Notes: generated from the letters alone by a model not told the origin. 64,000 bases of DNA from Amycolatopsis sp. NBC_01488 (GCF_036227105.1 NZ_CP109434.1:4034001-4098000); one strand, 5' to 3'; counted from the stretch's first letter, positions 24,815 to 33,943 are shown. Made by a program: numbers and translations.

Positions 24815-25656
24815 TGCCTCTGGTGGCCACCGGGGAGATCGTCGCGGAGGCCGCCTCGGCCCGGCGGGGCTGCGGCGCCTTCAACGCGATCCAGCTGGAA
24901 CACATCACGGCGATCGTCGAAGGCGCGGCGCTGGCGGACGCGCCGGTGATCGTGCAGCTCAGCCAGAACGCCGTGCGCTACCACGGCGCGCTGGCGCCGA
25001 TCGGCGGCGCGGCACTGGCCGCTGCCCGCGTGGCCGAAGCGCGGGTCGCCGTGCACCTCGACCACGCCGAGTCCCGCGAGCTGGTGCGCGAAGCCGTCGC
25101 GCTCGGGTTCGGTTCGGTCATGTTCGACGCGTCCGGACTGGACTACGCCGACAACGTGCGCGAAACCCGCGAGGTGGTCGCGTTCTGCCACGACCACGGC
25201 GTCTGGGTGGAGGCCGAGCTCGGCGAGATCGGCGGCAAGGACGGCGTGCACGCGCCGGGTGCGCGCACCGATCCCGGTGAGGCAGCGGAGTTCGCCGCGG
25301 CCACCGGGGTCGACGCGCTCGCGGTGGCGGTCGGCAGTTCGCACGCGATGCTGACCCGGGACGCCACTTTGGACTTCGACCTCATCGCGCGGCTGCGCGA
25401 GCGCGTGCAGGTGCCGTTGGTGCTGCACGGCTCGTCCGGCGTTTCCGACCGGGGGCTCACCGATGCCGTGCGCGCGGGGATGACGAAGGTCAACATCGCG
25501 ACGCAGCTCAACAAGGTGTTCACCGCGGCCGCCGCGGACGACTGGCGGGCCCACCCCGAGCGCGTCGACCCGCGGAAGTACCTGGGTGCGGGACGTGCCG
25601 CCGTCACGGCCGAAGTGCGGCGATTGTTGCACCTGCTCGTGTTGACAGATGCTTGA
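24814..25656 (+). CDS. Class II fructose/tagatose-bisphosphate aldolase
   Basis: A 280-aa zinc-dependent aldolase. The metal ligands appear in VAVHLDHAES and, later, VLHGSSGVSD; the glutamate region is EAELGEIGGKDG, and NIATQLNK follows. The length and sequence fit the GatY/KbaY/FbaA short form. It cleaves a ketohexose bisphosphate to dihydroxyacetone phosphate and glyceraldehyde 3-phosphate, completing the route begun by the SIS and PfkB proteins. The same reading frame continues past its TGA into an ABC transporter remnant. Confidence 0.92.
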   Translation: MPLVATGEIVAEAASARRGCGAFNAIQLEHITAIVEGAALADAPVIVQLSQNAVRYHGALAPIGGAALAAARVAEARVAVHLDHAESRELVREAVALGFGSVMFDASGLDYADNVRETREVVAFCHDHGVWVEAELGEIGGKDGVHAPGARTDPGEAAEFAAATGVDALAVAVGSSHAMLTRDATLDFDLIARLRERVQVPLVLHGSSGVSDRGLTDAVRAGMTKVNIATQLNKVFTAAAADDWRAHPERVDPRKYLGAGRAAVTAEVRRLLHLLVLTDA

Positions 25657-25677
25657 AAGACCATAAAACTGCGCACC
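25642..25677 (+). promoter_or_regulatory. Promoter/operator-like sequence at the end of the aldolase gene
   Basis: TTGACA (25642-25647) followed by GATGC and, 11 nt later, ATAAAACTGCGCACC. It matches blocks of the promoter at 22950 (TTGACG-ATGC-ACAAAACTGCACC). It overlaps the aldolase 3' end and faces a truncated gene, so it may be the control region of a transporter operon that has been deleted, or simply a DeoR-type site. Confidence 0.4.
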
Positions 25678-25875
25678 AACGCGCAGTGCGACACCCTGAT
25701 CGCGCTGTTCGCGCGCCCGGTGAACCAGTACCTGTACTGCCGGGCCGGGTCGGAGGTGCTGACGGTCCGCGCGCCGGGAATGGCGCCTTGGCAGCGCGGC
25801 GAGCGGATCGAGCTGGAGCCGAAGCGGGAGTCAGTGCACCTGTTCGACGCGGCGACGGGTGCTCGGCTGCCGTGA
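25669..25875 (+). pseudogene. Remnant of sugar ABC transporter ATP-binding protein (C-terminal TOBE end)
   Basis: A 68-codon open stretch ending in TGA with no start codon of its own. It reads as the last part of a MalK/UgpC-like ATPase: NQYLYCRAGSEVLTVRAPG, then GERIELEP and VHLFDAATGARLP, the classic TOBE-domain end. The nucleotide-binding domain (Walker A, ABC signature, Walker B) is missing. It follows the aldolase stop in the same frame. This suggests deletion of the importer genes of the SIS-PfkB-aldolase cluster. Confidence 0.75.
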
Positions 25876-25883
25876 AGTGACGA

Positions 25884-26450
25884 TCACTCGGTTTTCTTGC
25901 GCTGATTGGCGTTGAAGCGCGCCTTCTTCTGGCGATTCCCGCACGTGTTCATGTCACACCACCTGCGGGTGCGGCTTTGGCTGGTGTCGAAGAAGGCGGC
26001 CTGGCAGGTCGGTGATGCGCACAGGGCCAGCCTTCCGTCTCGTTCGCCGGAAACGATGCTGATCGCGTCGGCGGCGATCACGCCGAGGGCGTCTTCCACG
26101 CGGGAAGCCGAGCTGAGCTGCCAGCGCCGCTTGCCCTCGGGCGTCAGGACAGCCGAGGCCCGACCCTGAGCGCTGCGGTCGTTGATGACGCGGACAGCAG
26201 GCGCGGGCAGAGGGTCCTGGAGCGCGGCCGCGGTCGCGGCGGCGTGGATCGACTCCCTCAACTCCCGGGCGAGGTCAAGCTGGGCGGTGGTGCAGGAGTC
26301 CACGGCGAGGCCGGTCACGGCCAGCCAGTCGACGAGCCGCTGCGGCGTCGGAATGCGCTCCACGGCGTCGCCACGACGCTCCGTCAGTGTCGCCGTGAAG
26401 CTGGTCGCCAGCACGCTGCCGAGGCGGAAGTCGGGGAACTCGGCACGCAT
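25884..26450 (-). CDS. CGNR zinc-finger transcriptional regulator
   Basis: A 188-aa protein of the ABATE/CGNR class. The N-terminal ligand-binding region (~1-135) is followed by the C-terminal zinc finger with CASPTCQAAF, then CDMNTCGNRQKKARF, giving the four Cys ligands and the name motif. It is divergent from the epoxide hydrolase gene with 81 bp between starts, so it probably controls that gene and itself. AAGGTGG precedes the ATG. Confidence 0.88.
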   Translation of the reverse strand: MRAEFPDFRLGSVLATSFTATLTERRGDAVERIPTPQRLVDWLAVTGLAVDSCTTAQLDLARELRESIHAAATAAALQDPLPAPAVRVINDRSAQGRASAVLTPEGKRRWQLSSASRVEDALGVIAADAISIVSGERDGRLALCASPTCQAAFFDTSQSRTRRWCDMNTCGNRQKKARFNANQRKKTE

Positions 26451-26467
26451 GGAACCACCTTAGCAGG

Positions 26468-26496
26468 TTGCACTTTGGGGTGAGCGGCTGCTAGAA
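26468..26496 (+). promoter_or_regulatory. Promoter of the epoxide hydrolase gene
   Basis: TTGCAC (26468-26473), 17-bp spacer, CTAGAA (26491-26496), 35 bp before the start. A weak dyad GAACC-N9-GGTTC (26494-26512) overlaps the -10 box and may bind the CGNR regulator. Confidence 0.4.
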
Positions 26497-26531
26497 CCGT
26501 CTAAGCCGGTTCGCGACAGCTAGGAGGTCCC

Positions 26532-27701
26532 ATGTCCCGTTCGACCACCGCCGTGCAAGCATTCGAAGCCCACGCACCCGAAGCCGATCTCGACGATCTG
26601 CGCGCGCGACTGGCCGCCGCGCGGCTCCCGGAAGCCGAGACGGTCCGCGCCGCACCCGGCTCTCGCCGATGGGATCAGGGCGTTCCGCTCGCCGACCTCG
26701 CCGAGGTGGTGGACTACTGGCGCACCGGGTACGACTGGCGGGCGTTCGAAGACCGCCTCAACCGGATCGGCCAGTTCCGCACGACCGTCGACGGCTTGGG
26801 AATCCACTTCCTGCACCGCCGATCCGCGCGCGCGGATGCCACGCCGCTGATCTTGACCCACGGGTGGCCCGGCAGCATCGCCGAATTCGTCGACGTCGTG
26901 GACGAGCTGGCGGATCCGCAAGAGGCGGCCCCGCCGGCGTTCCACGTCGTGGTGCCCTCGCTGCCCGGCTTCGGCTACAGCGACAAGCCGGCGACCACCG
27001 GGTGGGGCACCGAAAAGATCGCGGGCGCCTGGGTGGACCTGATGGGCAGGCTCGGCTACGGCCGGTTCCTGGCCCACGGAGGTGACTGGGGAGGCAACAT
27101 CACCACGGTTCTCGGCGGCCGGTTCCCGGCGCACGTGCTCGGCATCCACACGACGTTCGCGGAGGGACCGCCCGGGCTGCCGACCGACGGGCTGACGGCG
27201 CTCGAGCGCCGGTGGACCGAGGAAACCCGCGACTTCTGGCACCACCGCGCGGCGTACGCGAAGCAGCAGGCGACCCGGCCGCAGACCATCGGCTATTCGC
27301 TCGTGGACTCACCGGTCGGGCTGCTTGCCTGGATCCTCGACAAGTTCGCCGAGTGGTCGGACACCGAAGACAGCCCGTTCGAGACGATTTCCCGAGACCG
27401 GATCCTCGACGACGTCACCCTGTACTGGCTGACGCGAACCGGCGCATCAGCGGCCCGCATCTACTACGAAAGCCACAACTCGCTGGATCCCGAACTCCGG
27501 GTCGACGTCCCGTCGGCGATCAGCATGTATCCCCGCGACATCGAGAAGTGCCCGCGTCCGTGGGCGCGGGAGCGGTACCGGCAGATCGTCCGATGGCGGT
27601 CGCCCGAAACCGGGGGACACTTCCCGTCGCTGGAGGTGCCCGGGTACTTCGTCGAGGATCTGCGAGAGGGCCTCGCGGCAGTGCTGGCCGCCGGCCGGTG
27701 A
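26532..27701 (+). CDS. Epoxide hydrolase (EHN-type alpha/beta hydrolase)
   Basis: A 389-aa enzyme with the epoxide-hydrolase N-terminal (EHN) domain (~1-110: DLDDLRARLAAARLPE, then FHFLHRRS-like FLHRRSARAD) and an alpha/beta core. The oxyanion motif is LTHGWPGS, the nucleophile elbow HGGDWGGN (Asp nucleophile), and the catalytic His near the end lies in GGHFPSLEVP. It opens epoxides to diols. TAGGAGG lies 5 nt before the ATG. Probably regulated by the divergent CGNR protein. Confidence 0.92.
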   Translation: MSRSTTAVQAFEAHAPEADLDDLRARLAAARLPEAETVRAAPGSRRWDQGVPLADLAEVVDYWRTGYDWRAFEDRLNRIGQFRTTVDGLGIHFLHRRSARADATPLILTHGWPGSIAEFVDVVDELADPQEAAPPAFHVVVPSLPGFGYSDKPATTGWGTEKIAGAWVDLMGRLGYGRFLAHGGDWGGNITTVLGGRFPAHVLGIHTTFAEGPPGLPTDGLTALERRWTEETRDFWHHRAAYAKQQATRPQTIGYSLVDSPVGLLAWILDKFAEWSDTEDSPFETISRDRILDDVTLYWLTRTGASAARIYYESHNSLDPELRVDVPSAISMYPRDIEKCPRPWARERYRQIVRWRSPETGGHFPSLEVPGYFVEDLREGLAAVLAAGR

Positions 27702-27832
27702 CCACGAGCGGCCCGACCGGCGTGCCGCGGTGCAAGGGCCACCCCCAATGCAGCATACTGCTCGAAACGGCGGTCTACAGCGCAACCTCATGCGCGATCG
27801 ACCGCCGAGGGGCAAGCTAGGGAGTACCGCCG

Positions 27833-28618
27833 ATGGCCCGGCACGAACGGTTGAGCGCCCTGCTGGACATGCTGGGACAGCGGGAAAAGATCGACGTCGA
27901 GGACGTCGCCGGGGAGTTGGCCGTCTCGGCCGCCACCATCCGGCGGGATCTTGACCACCTCGCCGAGCAGCAGCTGCTGACGCGCACTCGCGGGGGTGCC
28001 GTCGCCAATGATCTCGCCTATGACCTGCCGCTGCGCTACAAGACCGCGCGGCACGTGCCGGAGAAGCAGCGGATCAGTGCCGCCGCGGCCGCGTTCGCCG
28101 CGAAGGGGATGGTCGTCGGCCTCAACGGGGGGACGACCACCGCGGGGGTCGCGAGGGCGCTCGCCATCCGGTCCGACCTGGCCGGACGCGGGGACGCGCC
28201 GGGGATCACCGTCGTCACGAACGCACTCAACATCGCGCACGAGCTGGCCGTGCGGCCGAACGTGAAGATCGTCGTCACCGGCGGGGTCGCGCGGCCGCAG
28301 TCGTTCGAGCTGAGCGGGCCCCTGGCGACGAGGGTGCTCAGCGAGCTCACCATCGATCTGCTCTTCCTCGGCGTCGACGCCTTCGACCCGGAAGCCGGCG
28401 CGTTCGCCCACCACGAGGGCGAGGCCAGCATCAACCGGCTGATGGTGGAACGCGCCGAACGCGTCGTCGCCGTCGCGGACGGGTCGAAGCTGAGCCGGCG
28501 CGCCTTCGCCCGGATCTGTGAAACGACGCAGGTGCACGCCCTCGTCACGGACACCGACGCCGACCCGGAGGCGGTGCGGGCCTTCGAAGCCGCCGGGGTC
28601 GAAGTCCGGGCTGTCTGA
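27833..28618 (+). CDS. DeoR/GlpR family transcriptional regulator
   Basis: A 261-aa sugar-responsive repressor. The N-terminal helix-turn-helix is DVEDVAGELAVSAATIRRDL, followed by the DeoR signature TRTRGGAV. The sugar-phosphate sensor domain (~75-250) shows GLNGGTTTAGVAR, VVTNALNIA and VADGSKLSRRAF. Members sense phosphorylated sugars. The likeliest target is the SIS-PfkB-aldolase operon 2.2 kb upstream, which has no regulator of its own. AGGGAG lies before the ATG. Confidence 0.9.
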   Translation: MARHERLSALLDMLGQREKIDVEDVAGELAVSAATIRRDLDHLAEQQLLTRTRGGAVANDLAYDLPLRYKTARHVPEKQRISAAAAAFAAKGMVVGLNGGTTTAGVARALAIRSDLAGRGDAPGITVVTNALNIAHELAVRPNVKIVVTGGVARPQSFELSGPLATRVLSELTIDLLFLGVDAFDPEAGAFAHHEGEASINRLMVERAERVVAVADGSKLSRRAFARICETTQVHALVTDTDADPEAVRAFEAAGVEVRAV

Positions 28619-28619
28619 C

Positions 28620-29432
28620 TCAGCGCGCGAACACCAGTGCCGCGGTCAGGGCCCGGTGCCCGGCCGCGGACGGGTGGACGTCGCAGCCGCCGGTCGGCAG
28701 CTTGACCAGCAGCCCCGCCGCGCACGGGTCGCCGCCCGTGCGCAGGGACGCCAGGCGGAACGCCGTGAAGCCGTCCGCGATCTTGCCGTGGTAGCGGCGG
28801 GTCACCTGCGTCAACGCCGCGTCGATCGCCTTGACCTGTGCCACCTGCGTCGCGTCGCGGTAGTCGAGGGAGTAGTACGACACCAGCACGAGGTCACCGC
28901 GGTAGTGGGCGCGCACCGCGGCGAGGATCGCCGCGAGATTGCGGCTCGCCTGGCTCAACGCGGCCTGGAAGTCCGGCCCCGTGCAGTGGTCGGGTGTCGT
29001 GTTCTGGCACCGGAACATGTCGTTCGCGCCGATGGTCAGCGTGACGAGCCGGGTGTCCCGGTGGTTCCGCAGGTACTGCACCGCGTAGTCGATCTGCGCG
29101 CCCGGATACGCGACGTGCAGCGGGTACGCCAGCCGGTAGCCGTTCTCGCAGCCGTTGCTCGGCGCTGCGACGTTCAGCATGCTTCCGGTCGTCTCGCCGG
29201 GACAGGACGCGTTCGCGAGCCGAAGCCCGCGCAGGGACGCGTACTTCTCCGCGTAGCCGCTGAAGTTGGCCGCGTTCAGGTATGCCGCGCCTGCGTTGGG
29301 CCGGTAGCCGAACGCGACGGAATCGCCGAGCGCGAGGTACTCGCCGTGGCGTGGAGACGCGTCCGCCGGCGCCGCGAGGAGGGAACTCGCCGCGACGACC
29401 GCCGCGGCCATGACGAAGAATCGACGAAGCAT
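28620..29432 (-). CDS. Secreted SGNH/GDSL hydrolase (lipase/esterase)
   Basis: A 270-aa exported hydrolase. The signal peptide is residues ~1-27 (LRRFFVMAAAVVAASSLLAAPADA). The catalytic Ser block is YLALGDSVAFGY, the Gly and Asn blocks are in the middle (TIGANDMFRC), and the C-terminal Asp-x-x-His is DVHPSAAGH. Three pairs of cysteines fit the extracellular Streptomyces-type lipase fold. ATG 29432 was chosen over an upstream frame because it begins the signal peptide. It converges with the DeoR gene, 1 bp apart. Confidence 0.9.
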   Translation of the reverse strand: MLRRFFVMAAAVVAASSLLAAPADASPRHGEYLALGDSVAFGYRPNAGAAYLNAANFSGYAEKYASLRGLRLANASCPGETTGSMLNVAAPSNGCENGYRLAYPLHVAYPGAQIDYAVQYLRNHRDTRLVTLTIGANDMFRCQNTTPDHCTGPDFQAALSQASRNLAAILAAVRAHYRGDLVLVSYYSLDYRDATQVAQVKAIDAALTQVTRRYHGKIADGFTAFRLASLRTGGDPCAAGLLVKLPTGGCDVHPSAAGHRALTAALVFAR

Positions 29433-29504
29433 TCTCGGCTCCCTTCCCCGCACCGCTGCGTGGCCGGAACGATTGTGCCTCGTCCCGGCCACGCGACGGA
29501 AGCG

Positions 29505-31001
29505 TCAGAAGCCGATCGTCGACGGCGGTTTCGGCCCGGCGATCCGGGCTTCGGCCGTCCCCGGCTCGACTGCCGCACAGTGCGTGCCGCGCGCCGGGAG
29601 CTTTCCGCTGATCAGGTAGTCGTCGGTCGCCTTGATGACGCAGGGGCTGTTCTTGAAGTACGCGCCGTGGCCCCAGCCGTCGTAGGTGAGCAGTGTGCTG
29701 CCGCTCTGGCGGGCCGCGGCCTGCGACCACGCGTACGGCGTGGCCGGGTCGTACTTGCTGCTCACCATCAGCAGCGGCGGCGCGCCGTGCACCTGCAGCG
29801 GATGCTGCGGGTTGCTGGTCCGGTTGGGCCAGCCGATGCAACCGGTGACCGCTTGCCACCCCAGCGAGTTGACCTTGACGTCCGGGGCGAGCGCAGCGGC
29901 CGTCCGGCGGTAGGCCTCGAGCTCGGCGTAGTTGTGCACCGGGAGCTTCCAGTCGTCGCAGAACACGCTCTGGAACACGGTGTTGACCGGGGTGTCCTCC
30001 TTGAGCCGCGCCGACGCGGCCGGCTTGGTGCCGTCCGCGTACGACTTCAGCATCGTCGCCAGCCGATCCCACTCCGGGCCGTAGAAAGAGCCCTGGAATA
30101 TCCCGGCGAGCGTGAGCGGGGTGACGACCTCGCCGCTCTCCGGGTCCTTCAGGTCTCCGCGCGCGGCTTTGTCCTGCAGGTCGCGTGTCACCTTCGAGAC
30201 GTCCTGGCCGTGCAACGCGCAGCTCGGCGTGCGGCCGCACCATGCCACGAACTCGCCGAACTCCGCTTGCACCGACTGCGTTTCGCTGGTGAGGAAGTCC
30301 CACGCCGTGTACTGCGAATGGTCCATGTTGCTGTCGAGCACGAGCGCGCGGACCTTGTCCGGGAACAGTTCGGCGTACTGCTGGCCCATCAGCGTGCCGT
30401 ACGAAACGCCGTAGTACGTCAGCTTCTTCTCGCCGAGCGCGGCGCGGATGACGTCCATGTCCCGCGCGACGCTCTCGGTGTCGCCGAACTGGCCCAGCGG
30501 GCCGGAAAGCCGGTCGCAGCTTTCGCCGAGCTTCCGGTTGTGCGCCGCGAGCTGGTCGAATTCGGCCTGGTTGCGCGGTACCCGCGGGTAGTCGGCGATG
30601 AACTCGTCGAGCCCGCACTTGATCTGGGTGCTGCCGCCGACGCCGCGCGGGTCGAAGCCGACGGTGTCGAAGCGCTTGGTGATCTCCGGCGAGAGCGTCC
30701 AGCCGTCCTTGACCTCACCCGCGCCCGACCCGCCGGGGCCGCCCGGGTCCATCAGGATCGACCCGATGCGCGCCTGCGGGTCGGTGGCCTTGCGCCGGGC
30801 GAGCGCGATGCTCGCCGTGCCCCGGTCCGGGTGCGCCCAGTCGATCGGCACGGTGACCGCGCCGCACTCCACGCCCGGCGCGTCCGCGCACGGTTTCCAG
30901 TCGATCGACGGGGTGGCCGACGCCGGCGTCGCCGCCAGCAAGCTCCCCAGTACCGCCGTTGCTGCCGCGGCCGTGACCAGCCGCTTCGAGACCCCCGACA
31001 T
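29505..31001 (-). CDS. Secreted tripeptidyl-aminopeptidase-like alpha/beta hydrolase
   Basis: A 498-aa secreted hydrolase of the Streptomyces tripeptidyl aminopeptidase (Tap/SlpD/SlpE) type. The signal peptide covers ~1-29 (ending TPASA). DPGGPGGSGAG forms the oxyanion region, the nucleophile elbow is YGVSYGTLMGQ, and the C-terminal TAP-like domain (~380-475) contains SSKYDPATPY and the catalytic His in GWGHGAYF. Four or more cysteines suggest disulfides. It removes N-terminal peptides outside the cell. GGGGAAGGA precedes the ATG. Confidence 0.92.
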   Translation of the reverse strand: MSGVSKRLVTAAAATAVLGSLLAATPASATPSIDWKPCADAPGVECGAVTVPIDWAHPDRGTASIALARRKATDPQARIGSILMDPGGPGGSGAGEVKDGWTLSPEITKRFDTVGFDPRGVGGSTQIKCGLDEFIADYPRVPRNQAEFDQLAAHNRKLGESCDRLSGPLGQFGDTESVARDMDVIRAALGEKKLTYYGVSYGTLMGQQYAELFPDKVRALVLDSNMDHSQYTAWDFLTSETQSVQAEFGEFVAWCGRTPSCALHGQDVSKVTRDLQDKAARGDLKDPESGEVVTPLTLAGIFQGSFYGPEWDRLATMLKSYADGTKPAASARLKEDTPVNTVFQSVFCDDWKLPVHNYAELEAYRRTAAALAPDVKVNSLGWQAVTGCIGWPNRTSNPQHPLQVHGAPPLLMVSSKYDPATPYAWSQAAARQSGSTLLTYDGWGHGAYFKNSPCVIKATDDYLISGKLPARGTHCAAVEPGTAEARIAGPKPPSTIGF

Positions 31002-31084
31002 CGCCAGTCCTTCCCCCTACCGACAGTGGTTGATCGGCTCCAGGAAATCACCAATCCGGGCAGCGCGCCAGGTTCCCAGGTGAA

Positions 31085-32446
31085 TCACGTCGTTCTGTCC
31101 ACTGTGGACGGACGCTCGGCGCGCCGGAGCCAGGCCGTGGCGACCGTGCCGAGCGCGCACAACGCTCCGAGTACCCCGAACGCCCGGCCGAAGCCCGTCG
31201 CAGGGTCGACGGCGAGGCCGCGCGCCAGCACGATCACGCACAACGCGCCCCCGGCCGCGCCGCCCACGCGCAGCACGATGTTCACCAACGCGGTCGCGTG
31301 GCCGAGTTCGCTCGCCTCGACCGACGCGTAGGCCGCGGTCGACGCGGGCATGATCGACAGCCCGAGGCCCGCGCCGCGGACCACCAGCAGCCCCTGGACG
31401 AGCCACATCGGGGCGTCCGGGCCGAGCCACGGTAGCGGGACGGTGCTCGCCAGCACCACCACCGATCCGGTGAGCGAGACGGTCCCGCCGCCGTAGCGGT
31501 CGGTCAGCCGTCCGGCCACCAGCACGAACACCGTCGTGGCCAGGCCCATCGGCGCGAGCAGGACACCGGCCTCGGCCGGCCCGGCACCCAGCCGGACCTG
31601 GAACCACAGTGGCAGCAGCAAGACCGCTCCGAACATCCCGGCGCCGGCGAGCAGGACGGACGCCAGCGCCGAGCCCATGACGGGCCGCGCGGCGAGCCGC
31701 AGGTCCAGCACCGGGTGACGCACGCGCAGCGAACGCCACCCGAACACCGCGAGCGCGACGGCACCGACGGCCGCGAACAGCGCGTCGCGCTCGGTGAGCG
31801 TGTAGACCAGCAGGGGCAGGCCGAGCGAGATCAAGGCCAGGCCCGGCCAGTCGAGCTTCGGCGGCTGCCCGCGGTCGCCGCGCGGCACGTACCGCAGCGC
31901 CAGGCCGAACGCGAGCAGCCCGATGGGCAGGTTGAGCCAGAACAGCACCGGCCACGAGAAGTGCGCGAGCAGGAACCCGCCGACGCTCGGCCCGACGACC
32001 GGTGCCAGCCCGACGACGAGGCCGAGCGTGCCCATCGTGCGGCCGAGCCGCTCCGGCCCGACGGCCAGCCCGATCACCGTCTGCCCGGCGGTGACCATGA
32101 CGCCGGTGGCCATGCCCTGCAGCGCGCGGAAGGCGATCAGGGTGATCGCGTCCGGCGCGAGCGCGCAGGCCACCGACGTCAGGAGGAACGCGGCCAGCGC
32201 CCACAGCCAGAGCCGTCCGGCGCCGAGCCGCTTGACCAGCCACGGCGTCAGCGGCAGCGCGGCCGAGAGGCCGAGCAGGAACGCCGTCGCGACCCATTGG
32301 ACGGCGATGAGGCTGACCCCCAGGTGCAGCCTCATCGACTCCAGCCCGACCGCGACGATCGAGCCGTCCATGTTGCCCAGGAAGCCACCGAGGGCCATGA
32401 CACCGGAGGCGATCCAGACGGTGCGGGGAAGGGGAGGAGCGGTCAT
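31085..32446 (-). CDS. MFS drug-efflux transporter (DHA2/EmrB-QacA type)
   Basis: A 453-aa integral membrane protein with about 12-14 helices. The first helix and loop (GFLGNMDGSIVAVGLESM) carry the Asp of motif D1, and motif C follows (GLVVGLAPVVGPSVGGFL), which marks drug/proton antiporters. The start at ATG 32446 fits the family; no good Shine-Dalgarno is seen. The upstream minus strand reads TTGACTTCACCCTTGCTTC, which resembles promoters controlled by MerR-type regulators, but no such gene is adjacent. The palindrome TCCACTGTGGA lies near its 3' end. Confidence 0.88.
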   Translation of the reverse strand: MTAPPLPRTVWIASGVMALGGFLGNMDGSIVAVGLESMRLHLGVSLIAVQWVATAFLLGLSAALPLTPWLVKRLGAGRLWLWALAAFLLTSVACALAPDAITLIAFRALQGMATGVMVTAGQTVIGLAVGPERLGRTMGTLGLVVGLAPVVGPSVGGFLLAHFSWPVLFWLNLPIGLLAFGLALRYVPRGDRGQPPKLDWPGLALISLGLPLLVYTLTERDALFAAVGAVALAVFGWRSLRVRHPVLDLRLAARPVMGSALASVLLAGAGMFGAVLLLPLWFQVRLGAGPAEAGVLLAPMGLATTVFVLVAGRLTDRYGGGTVSLTGSVVVLASTVPLPWLGPDAPMWLVQGLLVVRGAGLGLSIMPASTAAYASVEASELGHATALVNIVLRVGGAAGGALCVIVLARGLAVDPATGFGRAFGVLGALCALGTVATAWLRRAERPSTVDRTT

Positions 32447-32536
32447 GGTGCCGACGGTAAAAGCTGAAGCAAGGGTGAAGTCAAGGACCGAGCAGCCCCC
32501 GGTTTCCACGTTAGCGGAGGGCACCGACAGTTCCGG

Positions 32537-33943
32537 TCACCCGCGCGTGAACTCGTCCAGATTCATCCCCACCAGCTCGCACACCGCCCGCAACTCCGCC
32601 CGGTGGTCACCCGGCACCGCGTGGATGTGGTTGGCGCCGAACCGCGAGAGAAACGTCGACGCCGGTGCGTCGAGCCGGGCGAACGCGTGCGGCCACTCCG
32701 GGGTCGACTGGGCCGCCAACGCGGAAGTCGTTGCGGCGTCGTAGTCTTCGAACGAGCCCAGCATCAGCTGCAGCCGGTAGCGGCCGTCGAGCCGGGTGAG
32801 TCGGGCCAGCGTCATCTGCCCGGGCGCCGCGATGTGGTGCACCGACGCGCCGCCCGCCGGGAAGAAGAACACCGCCGGGTGCAGCGTCACGCGGGCGAGG
32901 TTCTCCGCCGGGTCGTCGCTGCGCGCGGCGAACCACGTCGCGTGCTGGCCGGAGTTGCAGAGGTCCCAGATGTCGCGGTCGGCGTGGTAGTGGCGGACGT
33001 CGGCGAACAGCACCGGCGTGCCCGACAGGTGCTTCATCAGCTGCATCGTGAGCGCGCCGTCCATGTCGGCCTCGGTCGCGCAGACGTGCGTCTCCTTGGG
33101 CCCGTTCCAGTCGTACGGGTCGTTCAGGAACGCCTCGGCGACGTCCATCGTCGCGAAGTGCTGCGTCAACTCGGGCTGGCCCTTGATCCCGGTGAAGTCC
33201 AGGCTTCCCTCGTCGATCAGCGACCGCATCGCGACGTACGACCCGGCCTGCCGTTCCAGCAGCTCCGGCGTCAGCTTGACGCCGTCGTAGCGCACGGTCG
33301 CGTGCCGCTCCAGCCACTCCCGCGCCCCGCGCTTCTCCACCGGATCCGCCGCTTCGGCGCGCCGGACGATCTCCCACTGGTCGATCTCCTCGACGTCGAT
33401 GCCGAACTGCCGCTGCCACTGGTCGGTGTTGGCGACGGCGGTGTTCATCCCCATCGGCCGGCCGCCGATCCGGCCGAACGTGCTGCCGCGCAGCTTCGCC
33501 ACCGCGGCCGCGGCCCGGGCCCGCGTCCCGATCACGGCGACGACGTCCGAAGGATCGCCCCAGAGCCGGGTGTGCGGCCGCCCGATCTGGTCGAGCGCGC
33601 CGCCCGCGGCGAGCATCCCGACCATGCCGGGCTGCACCGGGTCGAGGTTCGCGACCAGCACCAGCGGCCCGCTGAGCGCGCCCGCGGCGAGCATCGTGAA
33701 GTGCGGGAACGCCCAGACGCAGTAGTGCAGCACGGTCAGGTCCACCCCGGCCGCCTCGACCTCGCGCGCGACCGACGTGGCCACCGTGTTGGCCGACACC
33801 GGTGCCGACGCCCGGACGACGTCGTGGCCCGCTTCGGCGAGCGCGGCGACCAGGCGGTCCTCGGTGCCGCGGACGAACCCCGCGATTCCACTGTGGACGT
33901 AGTCGCGGCCGTCGGAGAGGGAGATGACGCCGACGCGGGCCAT
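32537..33943 (-). CDS. L-fucose/L-arabinose isomerase family protein
   Basis: A 468-aa protein resembling FucI/AraA-like isomerases. It has an N-terminal Rossmann-like region (VGVISLSDGRDYVHSG), a middle with acidic metal-binding candidates (FTGIKGQPELTQHF, then ATEADMDGALTMQL), and a C-terminal beta domain (VFFFPAGGASVHHIAAPG). It lies last in the RbsABC-type transporter operon, its ATG overlapping the binding-protein stop (TGATG). It probably interconverts the imported aldose and a ketose for the FGGY kinase. The exact sugar is not determinable. Confidence 0.88.
   Translation of the reverse strand: MARVGVISLSDGRDYVHSGIAGFVRGTEDRLVAALAEAGHDVVRASAPVSANTVATSVAREVEAAGVDLTVLHYCVWAFPHFTMLAAGALSGPLVLVANLDPVQPGMVGMLAAGGALDQIGRPHTRLWGDPSDVVAVIGTRARAAAAVAKLRGSTFGRIGGRPMGMNTAVANTDQWQRQFGIDVEEIDQWEIVRRAEAADPVEKRGAREWLERHATVRYDGVKLTPELLERQAGSYVAMRSLIDEGSLDFTGIKGQPELTQHFATMDVAEAFLNDPYDWNGPKETHVCATEADMDGALTMQLMKHLSGTPVLFADVRHYHADRDIWDLCNSGQHATWFAARSDDPAENLARVTLHPAVFFFPAGGASVHHIAAPGQMTLARLTRLDGRYRLQLMLGSFEDYDAATTSALAAQSTPEWPHAFARLDAPASTFLSRFGANHIHAVPGDHRAELRAVCELVGMNLDEFTRG

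Noticed and set aside
31085..32470. MerR-type promoter before the DHA2 exporter
   Set aside because: The spacing between TTGACT and a -10 box is unclear and no MerR gene is nearby; mentioned only in the gene entry.
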